This document shows positions 1-11,056 of a stretch of 64,000 nt of DNA, piece by piece. The position numbers and the translations under genes were made by a program. The DNA is from Tubiluchus corallicola. Taxonomy: Eukaryota > Priapulida > Priapulimorpha > Priapulimorphida > Tubiluchidae. Every line of letters begins with the position of its first letter. The stretch's first letter is position 1. Location of the stretch: contig JAQGDQ010000241.1 of assembly GCA_030141605.1 (NCBI GenBank), positions 1 to 64,000 of the forward strand. Direction: 5' to 3'. The notes under the pieces are model-generated. The model was not told where the DNA came from and did no database searches. It saw only the letters and a list, made by a program, of their open reading frames with translations.

Positions 1-61
1 AGGCAATACAAAGACCTAGTACGACCGCTAGGATCTTAAGAAACTTCCTGTCTACTTGTTT

Positions 62-90
62 GTCTGTTTGTCTATCTATCTGTCTGTCTA

Positions 91-138
<48 letters not shown>

Positions 139-207
139 CCTACCTACCTACCTACCTACCTACCTACCTACCTACCTACCTACCTACCTACCTACCTACC
201 TACCTAT

Positions 208-260
<53 letters not shown>

Positions 261-299
261 TGTCTGTCTGTCTGTCTGTCTGACTGTCTGTCTGTCTGT
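62..299. repeat. Compound tetranucleotide microsatellite
   Basis: A tract of about 240 bases made of successive four-base units, TCTG/TCTA, then CTAC, then CTGC, then CTGT. The unit changes by single substitutions along the tract, as expected for one array that mutated and re-expanded. It is open in several frames on both strands, but those peptides are simple repeats and I do not regard them as genes. Confidence 0.95.
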
Positions 300-2760
300 C
301 ATTTTCTTTCTATTCCAAACTGGTTGCATCCAAATTTTATTCTTATGTGGAACACTGCAAGCGAGGACAATGATACTAGTTCCGCCATTAGAGGATAAGA
401 AAGTGGCACTACCATGAGAAGGGCTGATTGTGCACTCATTATTGTGCGAAAAGTTTAAGAGAGTAATAGACCTTGAACGTTTCCTCTGCGCTACTTTTTG
501 TTTGCTGTGCTTGATAGTGCACGATAGCAGTGTCTTAGTGGAAAAGTGCTGCTTGGAACCCCAAAAAATTTCATATATTCTCCCAAACGTAAACATTTCT
601 CTAACAAATACAGAATATATAAATATGCCTACAAGATGAACATTATATGTAAAATATGATGTGAACTCGCATGCATGTTTTATGTTTCTGCATCGGTACG
701 CAAATTTTTCCTTAATTATTAAATTATATTTTCCTTCAAATAATTTGCATCTTCAAGAATTCGGGTGCATCACGCACTACGGATGGTACCAGCAAGTACA
801 CTTTGTGATTTTTTTAGAAAGATTTAAGACCGGCAACTTTGTATAGCAGGTCAAGGATGTACATTAGGCGGCGGACCAAACGCCCCAGACTCCCAGAACG
901 TTAGTTTTCTTAGGAAAACAGCGCAGTTAAGAAATTAAAACAATTCTATAGCAAGCCAACAAAGTTATTAAAATAATGCAGTAAATGACTATCCTAGCTG
1001 CTAATAATTATTAGATTTTAAAGTATACTTTGTAAGTTTGCATTATTTACTCGAGCATGAACTGGCTAATTAATACGCAAATTTAAACCCAAATTCAAAT
1101 ATACCGAACTAAATGCTCAAATTTTTAAATTGTTTGACTACAAGAAAATTAAGTCGTCTTGCCATTATGAAGTTTGCTGAGCATTGTAATAAAGATTTGG
1201 ATTATGTCTGTGAAACTTTATTCAGGTCATTCTTAAATCCCGTCTGCATGTATTGTTCCAACAAGTCAAGGTTTTCTACAGTGATCGTTTTGCTCTATTG
1301 AATTATCAAAAGGAATTACCGTTTCTACAATAACACTGTTAGCCTTGACAGTGCTTTTATGAAGCTCAACTTCGTTTGGCTTTAAAATTAATAGATATAA
1401 TTTTTTTCTTGAAAAAATACTTAACAAATCCGAACGAAGAGTTATCCAAAACCACCAAACCACTACCACTACCACCACCACCACCACCACCACCACCACC
1501 ACCACCACCACCACCACCACCATCATCATCATTATTATATCATCAGTGGCCAGTATGAAAGCGGACCATGGTACTAAAAGGCCCATAGTGAAAAAGGCAA
1601 AGTAAAACAAAGTGTCAGCGTCTGGCTTTTTCAATATGATTTCTGGTTCAATCCCAACCTTGTACAACTTTGCACAAAACAGACATTCGGTAAATTTATT
1701 CTTACATAACAATGATTTTTTCCGAGTTTAAGGTATTTTTTGGGAGTTTGCGTCCGCACGGAAAAAGCCAAAAACTGCACTTAAAGCGTTCTACAGGCTG
1801 CCCTCTAACAATGCTAAAATGACCCTGTGATCACGTGATTTTAGGAGTGTCAAAATCAAACCTACACGTAAGTAACTGAGAAATATAGCTGAATTTCAAA
1901 TTGTGTATGTAGTTTATGTGAGAAGAAGGAAAATTCTGGTTTCTTCATTCCAATGACAGGCTACGCATTTAACTGATTGTGTCGTATTTGATCGTATAAT
2001 TACAATGTATTCACGTGACAGTAACTTAAGGAAACCAATAGCGTTTCAGTAATGTAAGGAAACCAATATTTAAGGAAACAAATACATTTTCGCTTTGTCG
2101 GAATTTGGCGACTCTTCTTAAAAAGCATAGCTATTTTATTATCAGGCCTGTTGTCTGATTTGTTAGAGCAAGCTTAATAGGTTAGAAACTATCCACGACA
2201 GAGTAACTGTTACAGTTCAGCTCATTGTATGTAGTAATTACTACACTTATTACCTACCAAACAAAAATTAATAAAGCAATCTTTGTATGGAGCACGAAAC
2301 CAAAAGTACAGGCATATAGACACGTTTCCTGTGAGCTGTGTTAATTAGACCATGCCGTTGAAAGCAGCAGAAAACTTTCACTGATGAACAAATTTAGGTC
2401 GCTAAAGATCACGGGCACCGATCTAGGTCAGTTGCTTACATCGTATCCCGATGCGTACTTTCATTTTTTCCGCGTGTACACATTCCCCAAGTGGGGAGGT
2501 TTGAAAATGTGCAGCGCATTATAAAAAATAGTGTTAATTTACAGCGTGGCTAAAGTCGTGTTCCCCATTTCGATATAATAATCTGTTTATGTAAAAATAC
2601 ATATTACCAAAATGTTTTTAGTTGCACCACTTCGCGTTTGAAAAGTGCGATTCAACATCCACCTGCACCCCCTTGGTGAAAGTGAGACGTTGGTATATTT
2701 ATTATAAAGGCGTAAAAATTATGGTGTGCCAAAAGTAGGGCAGACTGTCCAAGCAGGTCG
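300..2760. other. Intergenic stretch, no gene recognised
   Basis: AT-rich DNA with only short open frames of no recognisable composition. It holds a (CCA)n tract at 1451-1531. I see no exon with convincing splice borders, no RNA gene and no clear transposon ends. Confidence 0.5.
1451..1531. repeat. (CCA)n trinucleotide repeat
   Basis: A nearly pure CCA run followed by ATC/ATT triplets. It reads as poly-Pro or poly-Val in the open frames, which are artefacts of the repeat. Confidence 0.95.
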
Positions 2761-2769
2761 TATAAAAGG
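2761..2769 (+). promoter_or_regulatory. Candidate TATA box for the first glycine-rich gene
   Basis: TATAAAAGG lies about 390 bases upstream of the signal-peptide ATG at 3151. An acceptor (TTTTCAG ending at 3133) sits just before that ATG, so a short 5' untranslated exon probably begins near 2790 and is spliced to 3134. The match is strong, but AT-rich DNA yields such matches by chance. Confidence 0.35.
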
Positions 2770-3150
2770 TTTTATAATAATAAGTTACTGACCATTTGCT
2801 AATTCTAAGTGTGAGTGCTTCTAGAAACACTGTGAGTGTTTATTGTTAATAATAATTAATTACTCAATTAATTCTAGTGTTAACAATTATCAAAATTGGT
2901 GAATTTTTTTGCTGTGGCTTAGAAATACTCTGTGTAAATAAAACGGCAGGTAGTTGACAGGCTTTTCAACCTGTTTATTCTATGTCTAATAAGATGCAGT
3001 TTATAGTTGTGTAATATTGTGTCATATCTTGCGTCTTGCGCAAATCGTTCGTAACTTTCGTTTTATTTGAAGAATAGTGAGTCGAACAGTGTGTTACAGT
3101 ACTTAATTACCAATAATTGGTATCTATTTTCAGAAGAAAACACATTCAAA

Positions 3151-4161
3151 ATGAAGCTATTATTTGTGTTCGGGTGTGTACTGGTATTGCTGGTTCAGGT
3201 ATGTCTACATCCTGAAAGTCATTTTATTAACAAATATCTCTATTGTGATTCTGACTCATGTTCTGGATCACTGGTGTTCACTTTTCTTTTCTCTTTCAAT
3301 TTTTATTCTATTTGATCATGAGCTACGGAATCTACACAGCTAACCAAGTACTCTTTAAAATTTATTCATTGAAGATAATTCTGTCATGACTTGGTGTCTG
3401 TCTTTTCTAGATTTCCTAGATCACTGTAAATTTTCACCTCATATTCACTAATTATCATTCTTCATGCAAAACAAGCTCAGGAAAAAACATTTCGTTTTAA
3501 TGTAAAAGGCAAGCTTTGTAGCTGAAAATCCAAGTGAAAAGATTAATGTGAGTAGAAAACAGGGTGACGCTCGAGATGTATGCGATGAGCTATTTTTTGT
3601 CGCACGCTTTGTTTGTGTACATGTTATATACAAAACTGCTCTATGACTTCCACAAGTTTTGCGAAAACAGTGATATACCATCTAAGATTCTAGGAACAAG
3701 TTTCATGAAAGAAAACAACTTGTATGTGATGGGATAACACACACTTTGGCGCATAACAAGAACTTCTTACCTACGCGTAATAATTGTATTGATTACCTTA
3801 TTCACCTATTTGAAATTCCGGTTCTTGAACGATTAAATAAAAAATAATTTCTGCTTTAATGAACTATGCATTATTTGAAATGTGCGAACTTTTTTCAATC
3901 GTACGCAAGCAGCCACTTTGTGCCTTTCAGCGAAATTAAAGATTTGCTATTCGTCAAGTATAATAACGAAGGTAGATAATAACGAAAATAATCATGAAAA
4001 CGACGCACGTTGAAAACATTTACAAGCAATTGAAAGCACGAAGAAGCTTAAATACATACAACGCAGGGGCTGCGAATTGAGAAAATCTTTTGTTGAAACA
4101 TAGGAGAAAGAGAGAGAGAGAGAGAAAGAGCGAGAGAAAGGGGAAAAAGAGTGAGAGAGAA

Positions 4162-4200
<39 letters not shown>

Positions 4201-4297
4201 AAGAGAGAGCGAGAAAGAGAGAGGGAGAGAGAGAGAGAAAGAGAGAGAAAGAGAGAGCGAGAAAGAGGGAGGAAGAGAGATAGAGGAAGAGAGAGGA

Positions 4298-4387
<90 letters not shown>

Positions 4388-5696
4388 GCTACTAAGAGTT
4401 GAAGTCACTTATAATTTCTGCAGCGGCGTGCATTTTTTAATCAAATCAATGCTGTAGAGCTTCCCGTACAGCTACAGCGATTACAATTGAATTTTGGTGG
4501 TTAAGAGGATGGAATCCATATTTTAAAAATGCAACTGCTAATCGCTTGCAATAAGAGGATGTCATTTCTTCGATTTTTGTTATTTTGAAATAAAGTTGGT
4601 GAAAGAACGTTTTCAAGACGATGAGCGCCAGCATTAAGCTTTGTTCCTCCATACTTGTTGAAGGTTAGTAACTTTATAATTTTTTTACTTTCTTCTTATA
4701 TGCATGTTCTTTAATGGTGTCTTTAGTGGCTTCTTTAACGGTGTCTTGGCACTAACCGTTTGCCTTTCATTACCTAGCTACTTTTTAACCTTGATAAATA
4801 AAAAAAAAATAAATTAATTCTATAAAAACTTGAAACCTTTACTAAAATGACATTTTTTGCTTAATATTGCTTTTTGTACACAGATGGTACTGCTAATATC
4901 AAGAATAATAATGTTGTCAGACATACACGCCATCTATATTGCAAATATTGCAGAAGAAACACAACCTGAGACTTTTTTATAAAAGCGGCATAGTAATCAA
5001 TTGATACCTCACATTAGTTATTTAATTAACTGATATTATTATAGATTTCCAGTTTTAATTGATTATTGATAGGCATATAATTCATAAAATTTGATTAACA
5101 GGTTACTTCTTTTTCAGATTTTTATTATTGAAGGTTCCCACGGCTACGGTGGAGGAGGTTACGGTCATGGAGGCGGATATGGAGGAGGTTATGGTCATGG
5201 AGGCGGATATGGAGGACATAGAGGAGGTGGACATGGTGGATACGGTCACAGTGGAGGCTACGGAGGCGGATATGGGGGCCATGGAATAGGACACAGAGGA
5301 GGATATGGAGGTTATGGACACGGAGGTGGACATGGACGAGGTTATGGTCACAGCGGAGGCTACGGAGGCGGATATGGGGGCCATGGAATAGGACACAGAG
5401 GAGGATATGGAGGTTATGGACACGGAGGTGGACATGGAGGTGGATATGGAGGACGTGGAATCAGTGGAAAACATCTATTCCCATATTTTCACTATCTTTA
5501 CTCGCAAAGTGGAACCTCTCTGACCGCAAGTCAAAAGAAAGCAGCCAGAGCCATATTCCAGAATTTTGTACAGCAGGACCACTCCAACCTCCGATACGGT
5601 CACGGGAGAGGACACGGGCACGGAGGTGGACACAGAGGTGGATACGGTCACGGAGGTGGATACGGTGGCGGATACGGTTATGGGGGCCATCATTAG
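3151..5696 (+). CDS. Secreted glycine/histidine/tyrosine-rich protein, first 3' exon form (GRP1)
   Basis: Two coding exons, 3151-3198 and 5118-5696, joined in phase 0, give 208 residues. Exon 1 encodes MKLLFVFGCVLVLLVQ and ends at GTATGT. Exon 2 follows TTTTTCAG and continues IFIIEGSHG, so the signal peptide spans the junction. The mature chain is (GYGGG/GHGGG)-type repeat around a non-repetitive 39-residue core at 5466-5582, with PYFHYLYS near its start and KKAARAIFQNFVQQDH at its end, then a Gly/His-rich tail. An exact-period 34-residue duplication precedes the core. The frame upstream of 5118 has no ATG, so the exon must be spliced. I know no named family with this core. A matrix, cuticle or adhesive role is inferred from composition only. 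The same exon 1 could also serve the exons at 7759 and 9058. Confidence 0.85.
4105..4384. repeat. (GA)n microsatellite in intron 1 of GRP1
   Basis: About 280 bases of GAGA with scattered AAAG and GCGA interruptions, ending in a pure GA run. Open frames across it (Arg-Glu or Ser-Leu repeats) are artefacts. Confidence 0.95.
5244..5447 (+). repeat. In-frame 102-bp tandem duplication inside GRP1
   Basis: Bases 5244-5345 and 5346-5447 are nearly identical copies. Each encodes 34 residues beginning HSGGYGGGYGGHGIGHRGG. The main coding difference is Arg versus Gly near the end of the unit. The similarity points to recent unequal exchange or slippage. Confidence 0.93.
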
Positions 5697-6101
5697 TATT
5701 GTTTTGAGAACGCTAGGAATCATATTATGAGGCTAAAGCGTCATAAGGCTAAGGCAGTGAAGGCACGTCAGTGAAAATGCAAGTTGAGTACCTGAAAATG
5801 CCAAGACTGAACATCTCAAAATTGTATTCCAGTATTAAGCTAGTAGTCAGTTTCAACAAACAAGATATGCCTACTTAGGCAGAAAAGCAATCTAGCCAAA
5901 GTAATCAAAACGACTTTTCACCGCTCAGAATCTGTAGACCCACGCACAGAATATTGACAGTGAACTGTAAGTAAACGAGCACATGATTTTATTGCAGCCT
6001 TTGCTTGCATAACATTTTACGTTTTACAAGTCTTCAAACCAAACACTTAAACGTTTGATAAGTTCGGTTACTAGAATTTTGTATAAGCAGTTACTACACT
6101 A

Positions 6102-6152
6102 CAGGGGCCCTAGGCTGCAGCCTATACTAGCCTATGGAATAATCCGGCTCTG
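6102..6152 (+). repeat. Dispersed ~50-bp repeat, copy 1
   Basis: Contains CTGCAGCCTATACTAGCC, also found at 12455-12503 and 19504-19552 in the same orientation with small changes. Each copy runs on into a similar AAT..GGC/CAACC..CTG ending. It is probably the end of a transposable-element family. No full element is recognised here. Confidence 0.65.
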
Positions 6153-6691
6153 CCTTAACGTTCTTTAAAATAGAGCCGCCAAACTTACATTGTAGAAACG
6201 TATGTATTTTGGGCTTTCTGTTACTATCTTACTTTGAATGTTTAGCTTGAACTTTTTGTCAACTAAGGAATTAGGTAAGTGATAAGTTGCTTGCCATAGC
6301 TGATAATAAGATTACAGAAATTTATTAATTATGGGTCTAACTGTGATTTAAGAAAACAAAAATGACTTTGTCCTCGGAATTGCCGCTGGCCTACTTAAAA
6401 AACGCATTATATGCGGTCAGTACATGTATTGATTCGTTTTTTCTGAAATCATTAACTATTAGAGCACAAAGATAAGTGAGTTCAGTTGTAAAACGTAATG
6501 TCACAAGTACTAAGTGTTTACATGTGTTTAACTTATTCTTGCTACTTAGCTTTCTTTCCACATTATCAAATTTGCCTCAGTAACATTCGTGTGCCTAATA
6601 TAGCTAAACATGTAGTTTTCAAAATCAAAAACGTGTGTTGATGTTTTAGTAGTAAAATAATTTTCACCATTGTAACATTGTCACCAATGTA

Positions 6692-6697
6692 AATAAA
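6692..6697 (+). terminator. Candidate poly(A) signal for the GRP1 exon
   Basis: AATAAA followed within about 30 bases by a long GT/T-rich stretch (6715-6780), the usual downstream element for cleavage. It would give a 3' untranslated region of about 1 kb. Confidence 0.5.
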
Positions 6698-7327
6698 TTT
6701 TTGCAGGTTTCAGTGTAACCTGTTTTGTTGTTTTTTTTGTGTTGTTTTTTTTTTTGTTGTTTGTTTTTGTTTTTTTTGTTTGACAAAATTATTTTTGATT
6801 GAGTTGTTTCTTAATCAATTTCGATATCTTTTATTTTGAATTAGACCTAGTTAATAGCCTCGAAATGCTTGATATCACAACATGTTAATTGCTTAATATT
6901 TTTAATAATAATCTACCTCAGTCATTTTTGTACATAGAGACATTGCATATCTTAAAACCTGTCATCGATATAAGCACAGCAAATTGTGATGTTATTACTT
7001 GTACTTCGAAACTAGAATGTTTTAATAAAGGCACTTCAAAAGCACTTTTATTTTGTTTTTTATTTAATTTTAAAAGTTAATCACAATGCGGAAATTAGAC
7101 TTCGCGTCAATCACAGTGCGTGCGTACGCTTCAGCCGAAGCTGTTAACTGCGTGATTCCGCTTACCTGTCGAGGGTACGAACAATTATTGAGATGCTGCA
7201 AAAACTCGTTTGTTGTTCCGCCTTTCATGTCACTACAAACAATGTTTCACCATCCTGTCTGTATATGAATCTCATTCTCTTCCTTTGTTCACATTTCACC
7301 TTACACGAAACTTTAGTGTGCTACCTT

Positions 7328-7622
7328 GAATGGAGTTTTGTTACAAGTATAACTATTGCGTTTTGTTTCGTTAGACTGGAATATGTTGCACAAAAATACC
7401 TTTATTAATGTTAATGTAAATGTTTTTTATTAACGTTTATATTTCACACAATTTTTCACTTTATATGAAGGTTTTGTGTACCAGTGTTGTTGAAGCTTTG
7501 TCAGAAGCAACAAAGTATTGTGTTTATTTCGCTAGATCTGCTGTTGTTGCACAAAAACACCTTTATTAAAATTAATGCAAGGTGTTTTTCTTAACGTTTA
7601 TATTTCACTCAATCACTTGCTT
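7328..7622. repeat. Diverged tandem duplication before the GRP2 exon
   Basis: Two copies, roughly 7328-7457 and 7495-7622, share GTTGCACAAAAA.ACC, CTTTATTAA and TTAACGTTTATATTTCAC in the same order, about 160 bases apart. They are non-coding and lie just upstream of the exon at 7759. Confidence 0.7.
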
Positions 7623-7758
7623 TTTGCTGCTGCTTTCACAAGAAAATTGTAATTGCAATTGCGTCAAAGTAATTAATATGATAATGCTTTACTAATTCAT
7701 CACCACTGGCTTTTAATTAGTGCACTTTCACTATGCACGCTGGCTTCACATTTTACAG

Positions 7759-8127
7759 GTGCTTCTTACAAATGCTTTTCTGGGTTACGGCACAGGCGAC
7801 GGCATCGGTTACGCCCTATTAAGAGGCGTCCACACCAGCGGAGGCTATGGCGGTCACGGCGGTTACGGAGGACATGGAGGCCACGGAGGCTATGGTGGAG
7901 GTGGATACGGAGTCAGCGGAAAACACCTCTTTCCGTATTTTCATTACCTTTATAGCCAAAGCGGGACGTCGCTGACAGCCAGTCAGAAGAAGGCAGCGAG
8001 GGCCATATTCCAGAATTTTGTACAACAGGATCATCAACGAAACTATGGTCATCATGGACGTGGTCATGGCTATGGCCACAGCGGTGGATACGGAGGTGGT
8101 TATGGCGGTCACGGAGGTCACCATTAG
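7759..8127 (+). CDS. Glycine-rich secreted protein 3' exon (GRP2)
   Basis: A coding exon beginning after TTTTACAG at 7758, in phase 0, ending with TAG. It has no in-frame ATG at its start, so it needs a 5' signal exon. None is evident between 5700 and 7758, and exon 3151-3198 fits in phase and would give a signal peptide ending LVQ-VLLTNAFLG. With it the product is 138 residues. Layout: a leader with GTGDGIGYALLRG, a Gly/Tyr/His-rich segment, the 39-residue core at 7918-8034, then a Gly/His tail. The core is identical in protein sequence to that of GRP1, although 21 of its 39 codons differ, all synonymously. A separate gene with an unseen first exon is the alternative. Confidence 0.75.
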   Translation: MLLTNAFLGYGTGDGIGYALLRGVHTSGGYGGHGGYGGHGGHGGYGGGGYGVSGKHLFPYFHYLYSQSGTSLTASQKKAARAIFQNFVQQDHQRNYGHHGRGHGYGHSGGYGGGYGGHGGHH

Positions 8128-9057
8128 AAGTCATGAAGCCTTCAGTCTGTCTGTTATCGTATGTTATCTAAAGATGGCGTTTCAAGACAGCATTGTCATT
8201 CTCTTCCTACATTAATAATTACGTTAAATTGTTTTGTTCACAAATGCCTGAACACTATCACAAGTCGCTCGTTTTTAATTTCTCACACTGTGGGGATGCG
8301 GAATTTCTTTTAATCACTGAATTGCTGTCTATTGGTATGCTTTGCGTAAGTAGACCTAAAGATACACCTATCTGTGATGCTCAGCATCTACATTGTAACT
8401 AGCTTGTCACTTAAATGTTAGAAATGAAGTGATTTCTTCGATATTATTGTGTTGTGGAATCAGCTACAACCTATAAGGTGTTGCAAAGCCAGATGTATTT
8501 GCATATAAAGTTCACGCTTACAACAATCACTGCTTTTGTGCAACACACAAACTATCACTAGCAATTTAGATTGCACAGCTTACAAAAATTTGTTTGACAA
8601 CGCGCACAATGCACGGTAGTTATATTTGATAAGGAATCTGTTAAGTCACTCGATCGAATTTTAAGTTTCTTTTTTCAGTTCTTCACTTGAACTATAAGTT
8701 GTAGTTGCTAAGGACATTTGGGTAATATTTGACTGATACCTGTTAATGCCAGGTTGGTCGATACTTTATGTCTGTGGTCATTTCTAAGTCAGCTAGACTC
8801 TTACTCCTTTATGCTTTATAATGTAATATATGCTTATTAATGTCGCGTTTCGTCAATCTCATTACTGATTGATGATGCTACACCAGGTACTATAGTTCTC
8901 ACTGAAAGACTTTAGTTAGTAATTTTTCTAATTTTTCAACACTAGTTGATAGTTAATTAATAGGCTTAAGACCATTAGAGTTAATTTGCTCTCTGTGGCC
9001 CTTATATTCCTCAATGAAATGGCAGTACACACACTAATCTAAATTAAACTTTTGTAG

Positions 9058-9447
9058 AATTTCATAGGTCGTGCTTTTGGTGATGATAACGGTCTCGGCT
9101 ACGTGTTGCTTAATCTATTTGGCGGTCACGGAGGTGGCTATGGGGGCGGGCATGGAGGGGGCTACCGGGGCGGACATGGTGGTGGCTACGGGGGTGGGCA
9201 TGGAGGTGGCTATGGTGGTGGGCAGAAGCTCAGCAGTCGGCAACTCTACCCATATTTTGCCTACCTCTACTCAAGCGATGACCTGACGCCTAGTCAAAGG
9301 AAAGCTGCTCGAGCGATCTTCCAAAATTTCGTCCAACAAGACCACTCAGATCTTGGTGGTTATGGTGGAAATAGTGGCAGTCATGGTGGAGGTCATGGAG
9401 GAAATAGTGGAGGGTATGGTGGAAGCAGTGGGCGCCAGTATGGATAG
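9058..9447 (+). CDS. Glycine-rich secreted protein 3' exon (GRP3)
   Basis: A coding exon opening after TTTTGTAG at 9057 in phase 0 and ending TAG. It starts NFIGRAFGDDNGLGYVLLN, resembling the GRP2 leader (GD..G.GY.LL). A GGGHGGGY repeat follows, then a 37-residue version of the core at 9235-9345 (PYFAYLYS, then RKAARAIFQNFVQQDH), and a tail richer in Ser and Asn. The loop between core halves is two residues shorter than in GRP1 and GRP2. No local ATG or signal exon is visible. Joining to exon 3151-3198 gives 145 residues. A good poly(A) signal lies 83 bases past the stop, so this may be the true end of the locus. Confidence 0.75.
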   Translation, partial: NFIGRAFGDDNGLGYVLLNLFGGHGGGYGGGHGGGYRGGHGGGYGGGHGGGYGGGQKLSSRQLYPYFAYLYSSDDLTPSQRKAARAIFQNFVQQDHSDLGGYGGNSGSHGGGHGGNSGGYGGSSGRQYG

Positions 9448-9529
9448 ACTAGTTATTGCGATAATTACAGTTTTTGCTTAACATTATAAATGAGCATTAC
9501 TCACCACTGTAAATGAACGGCAACTGCTA

Positions 9530-9535
9530 AATAAA
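9530..9535 (+). terminator. Poly(A) signal for GRP3
   Basis: AATAAA located 83 bases after the GRP3 stop codon, the first such hexamer downstream. Confidence 0.6.
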
Positions 9536-11056
9536 AGTGTATGGTAAACCTTAAATAATCAGCAAAATAGTAAACTTTATTGTGACTGCACTACTGGAAA
9601 ATACAATATTAACAAAACATAGATCTCAGTATTTAGGCGTAAAAACAAATAGTACTACCGTATATTGTATTCTTAGAGGACTTAACAATTTAATATAAAG
9701 TTCATTGTTTTGTTGGACTCAGTACTCGTCGAATATGGCAAAGAAGTATTGTATGTTGTATTGAGACTTAATTATTTTAATTACCTGCCAGCCTTTTGAA
9801 TAATAGTTTAGCAGGTTGATTACTTATGTACGTTGTGCTTTTTAGTTAAAACTCGTTATATTGTTATATTGATTAGGAAAAACAGAAATTTGTGTTTTAT
9901 ATCAAATAGTCATAGTTTGTTTATTTATGTAAATGAGTTTTTTATCGAAATAAACACATAAACCAACTTTAGACATTTAACAAAATTTCTAGACACCTAC
10001 GCATTTCGAGAAAAGTGTGAAAAATTTTTTTACTGCTGCATTTTTCACATGTTGCCTAAACGTTCTATATAACAGCTAAGATTTATATAGAAGGCAAAAA
10101 GCGACTTTAGGAAAATGTAAAATGATCATAATTTGTGTGGAATCTAACTATTCCCAGCCATTTTATTCATGGCTCAGGCATTGCAGAATGCATAAAACAA
10201 CTTGGTCAATGTACTATGTCAATATCAATGTCAAATTAACCAAGCAGTTCAAAAAGACTGCGAGTTAGCTGTTTTATTGGCGACTTATGCAATATCACAC
10301 CATTTTTAACGAGCTGCTTGGCTAGGTGGACCATGTATTTCCATAACGAGGAATTTCGTCTCTACAAATGCATTTCCGCAAAAAGTGTGGACTGTGGAGC
10401 ATCAAATTATTTGAGCAGCTCATATGGTTTTTGTAAACTTACGAAACGAGTTCTTCAGAGCAAAAAGAGTTAAACAAAAAATGAAACTCGAGAGTAATTT
10501 AGTTCTTGGGCAACGGCCAAATGAAGCAACGACTGTAATTAACGTATTTGCCACACAAATTTTCAAACACAGTGAAACATAACGTACACATAATATCTAA
10601 GAACGTTTTATCAAAATAACTGATAATTTGTTTTATTTTTGCATCAACTAAAATTTATTCAGCAATCTATAAAATGTTTTTGAAAAGCACATCCATAATC
10701 CAAAAATTACACTCTTTGCCTAGACACAGTTTTGCATTATATAAAATCGTGGGAGGAATTATTTTAGGCACTTCATCTGGTTTGTTTTGTCACTCCAACA
10801 ATGCTTAGGCATAGAACATAGAACATCGTAGGCAATTATATAGAATGCCCAGTTTCATGCATTAAATTTAACGTTCAAACAAACCGAATTGAAATAAACA
10901 CACGAACACATTTGGCAAAAACGAGTTCTCAATCGTTTTGCAAGCAAAAGTAAACAATATGGAGCCGCCTGTGGTGCGACAACTTCCAATTCGTGCATGA
11001 CAGTGATTCATTAGTTAGATTTCCTTATCATTTTCTATTTCACACCAACCAACAAG
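9536..11056. other. Intergenic stretch before CHMP2B
   Basis: AT-rich, with no open frame of note and no recognised element. The CHMP2B promoter and 5' untranslated region should lie in the last few hundred bases. I see no convincing TATA box there, as is common for housekeeping genes. Confidence 0.45.

Noticed and set aside
56-596. Cys/Leu/Ser- or Gln/Thr/Asp-repeat open frames
   Set aside because: They are translations of the tetranucleotide microsatellite at 62-299.
3992-4408. Ser-Leu and Arg-Glu repeat proteins
   Set aside because: They are pure products of the (GA)n tract inside GRP1 intron 1.
5103-5723. Minus-strand Ser/Thr-rich frames opposite GRP1
   Set aside because: They are shadows of the Gly codons of the real exon. 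The plus-strand exon has splice sites, a signal peptide and a conserved core.
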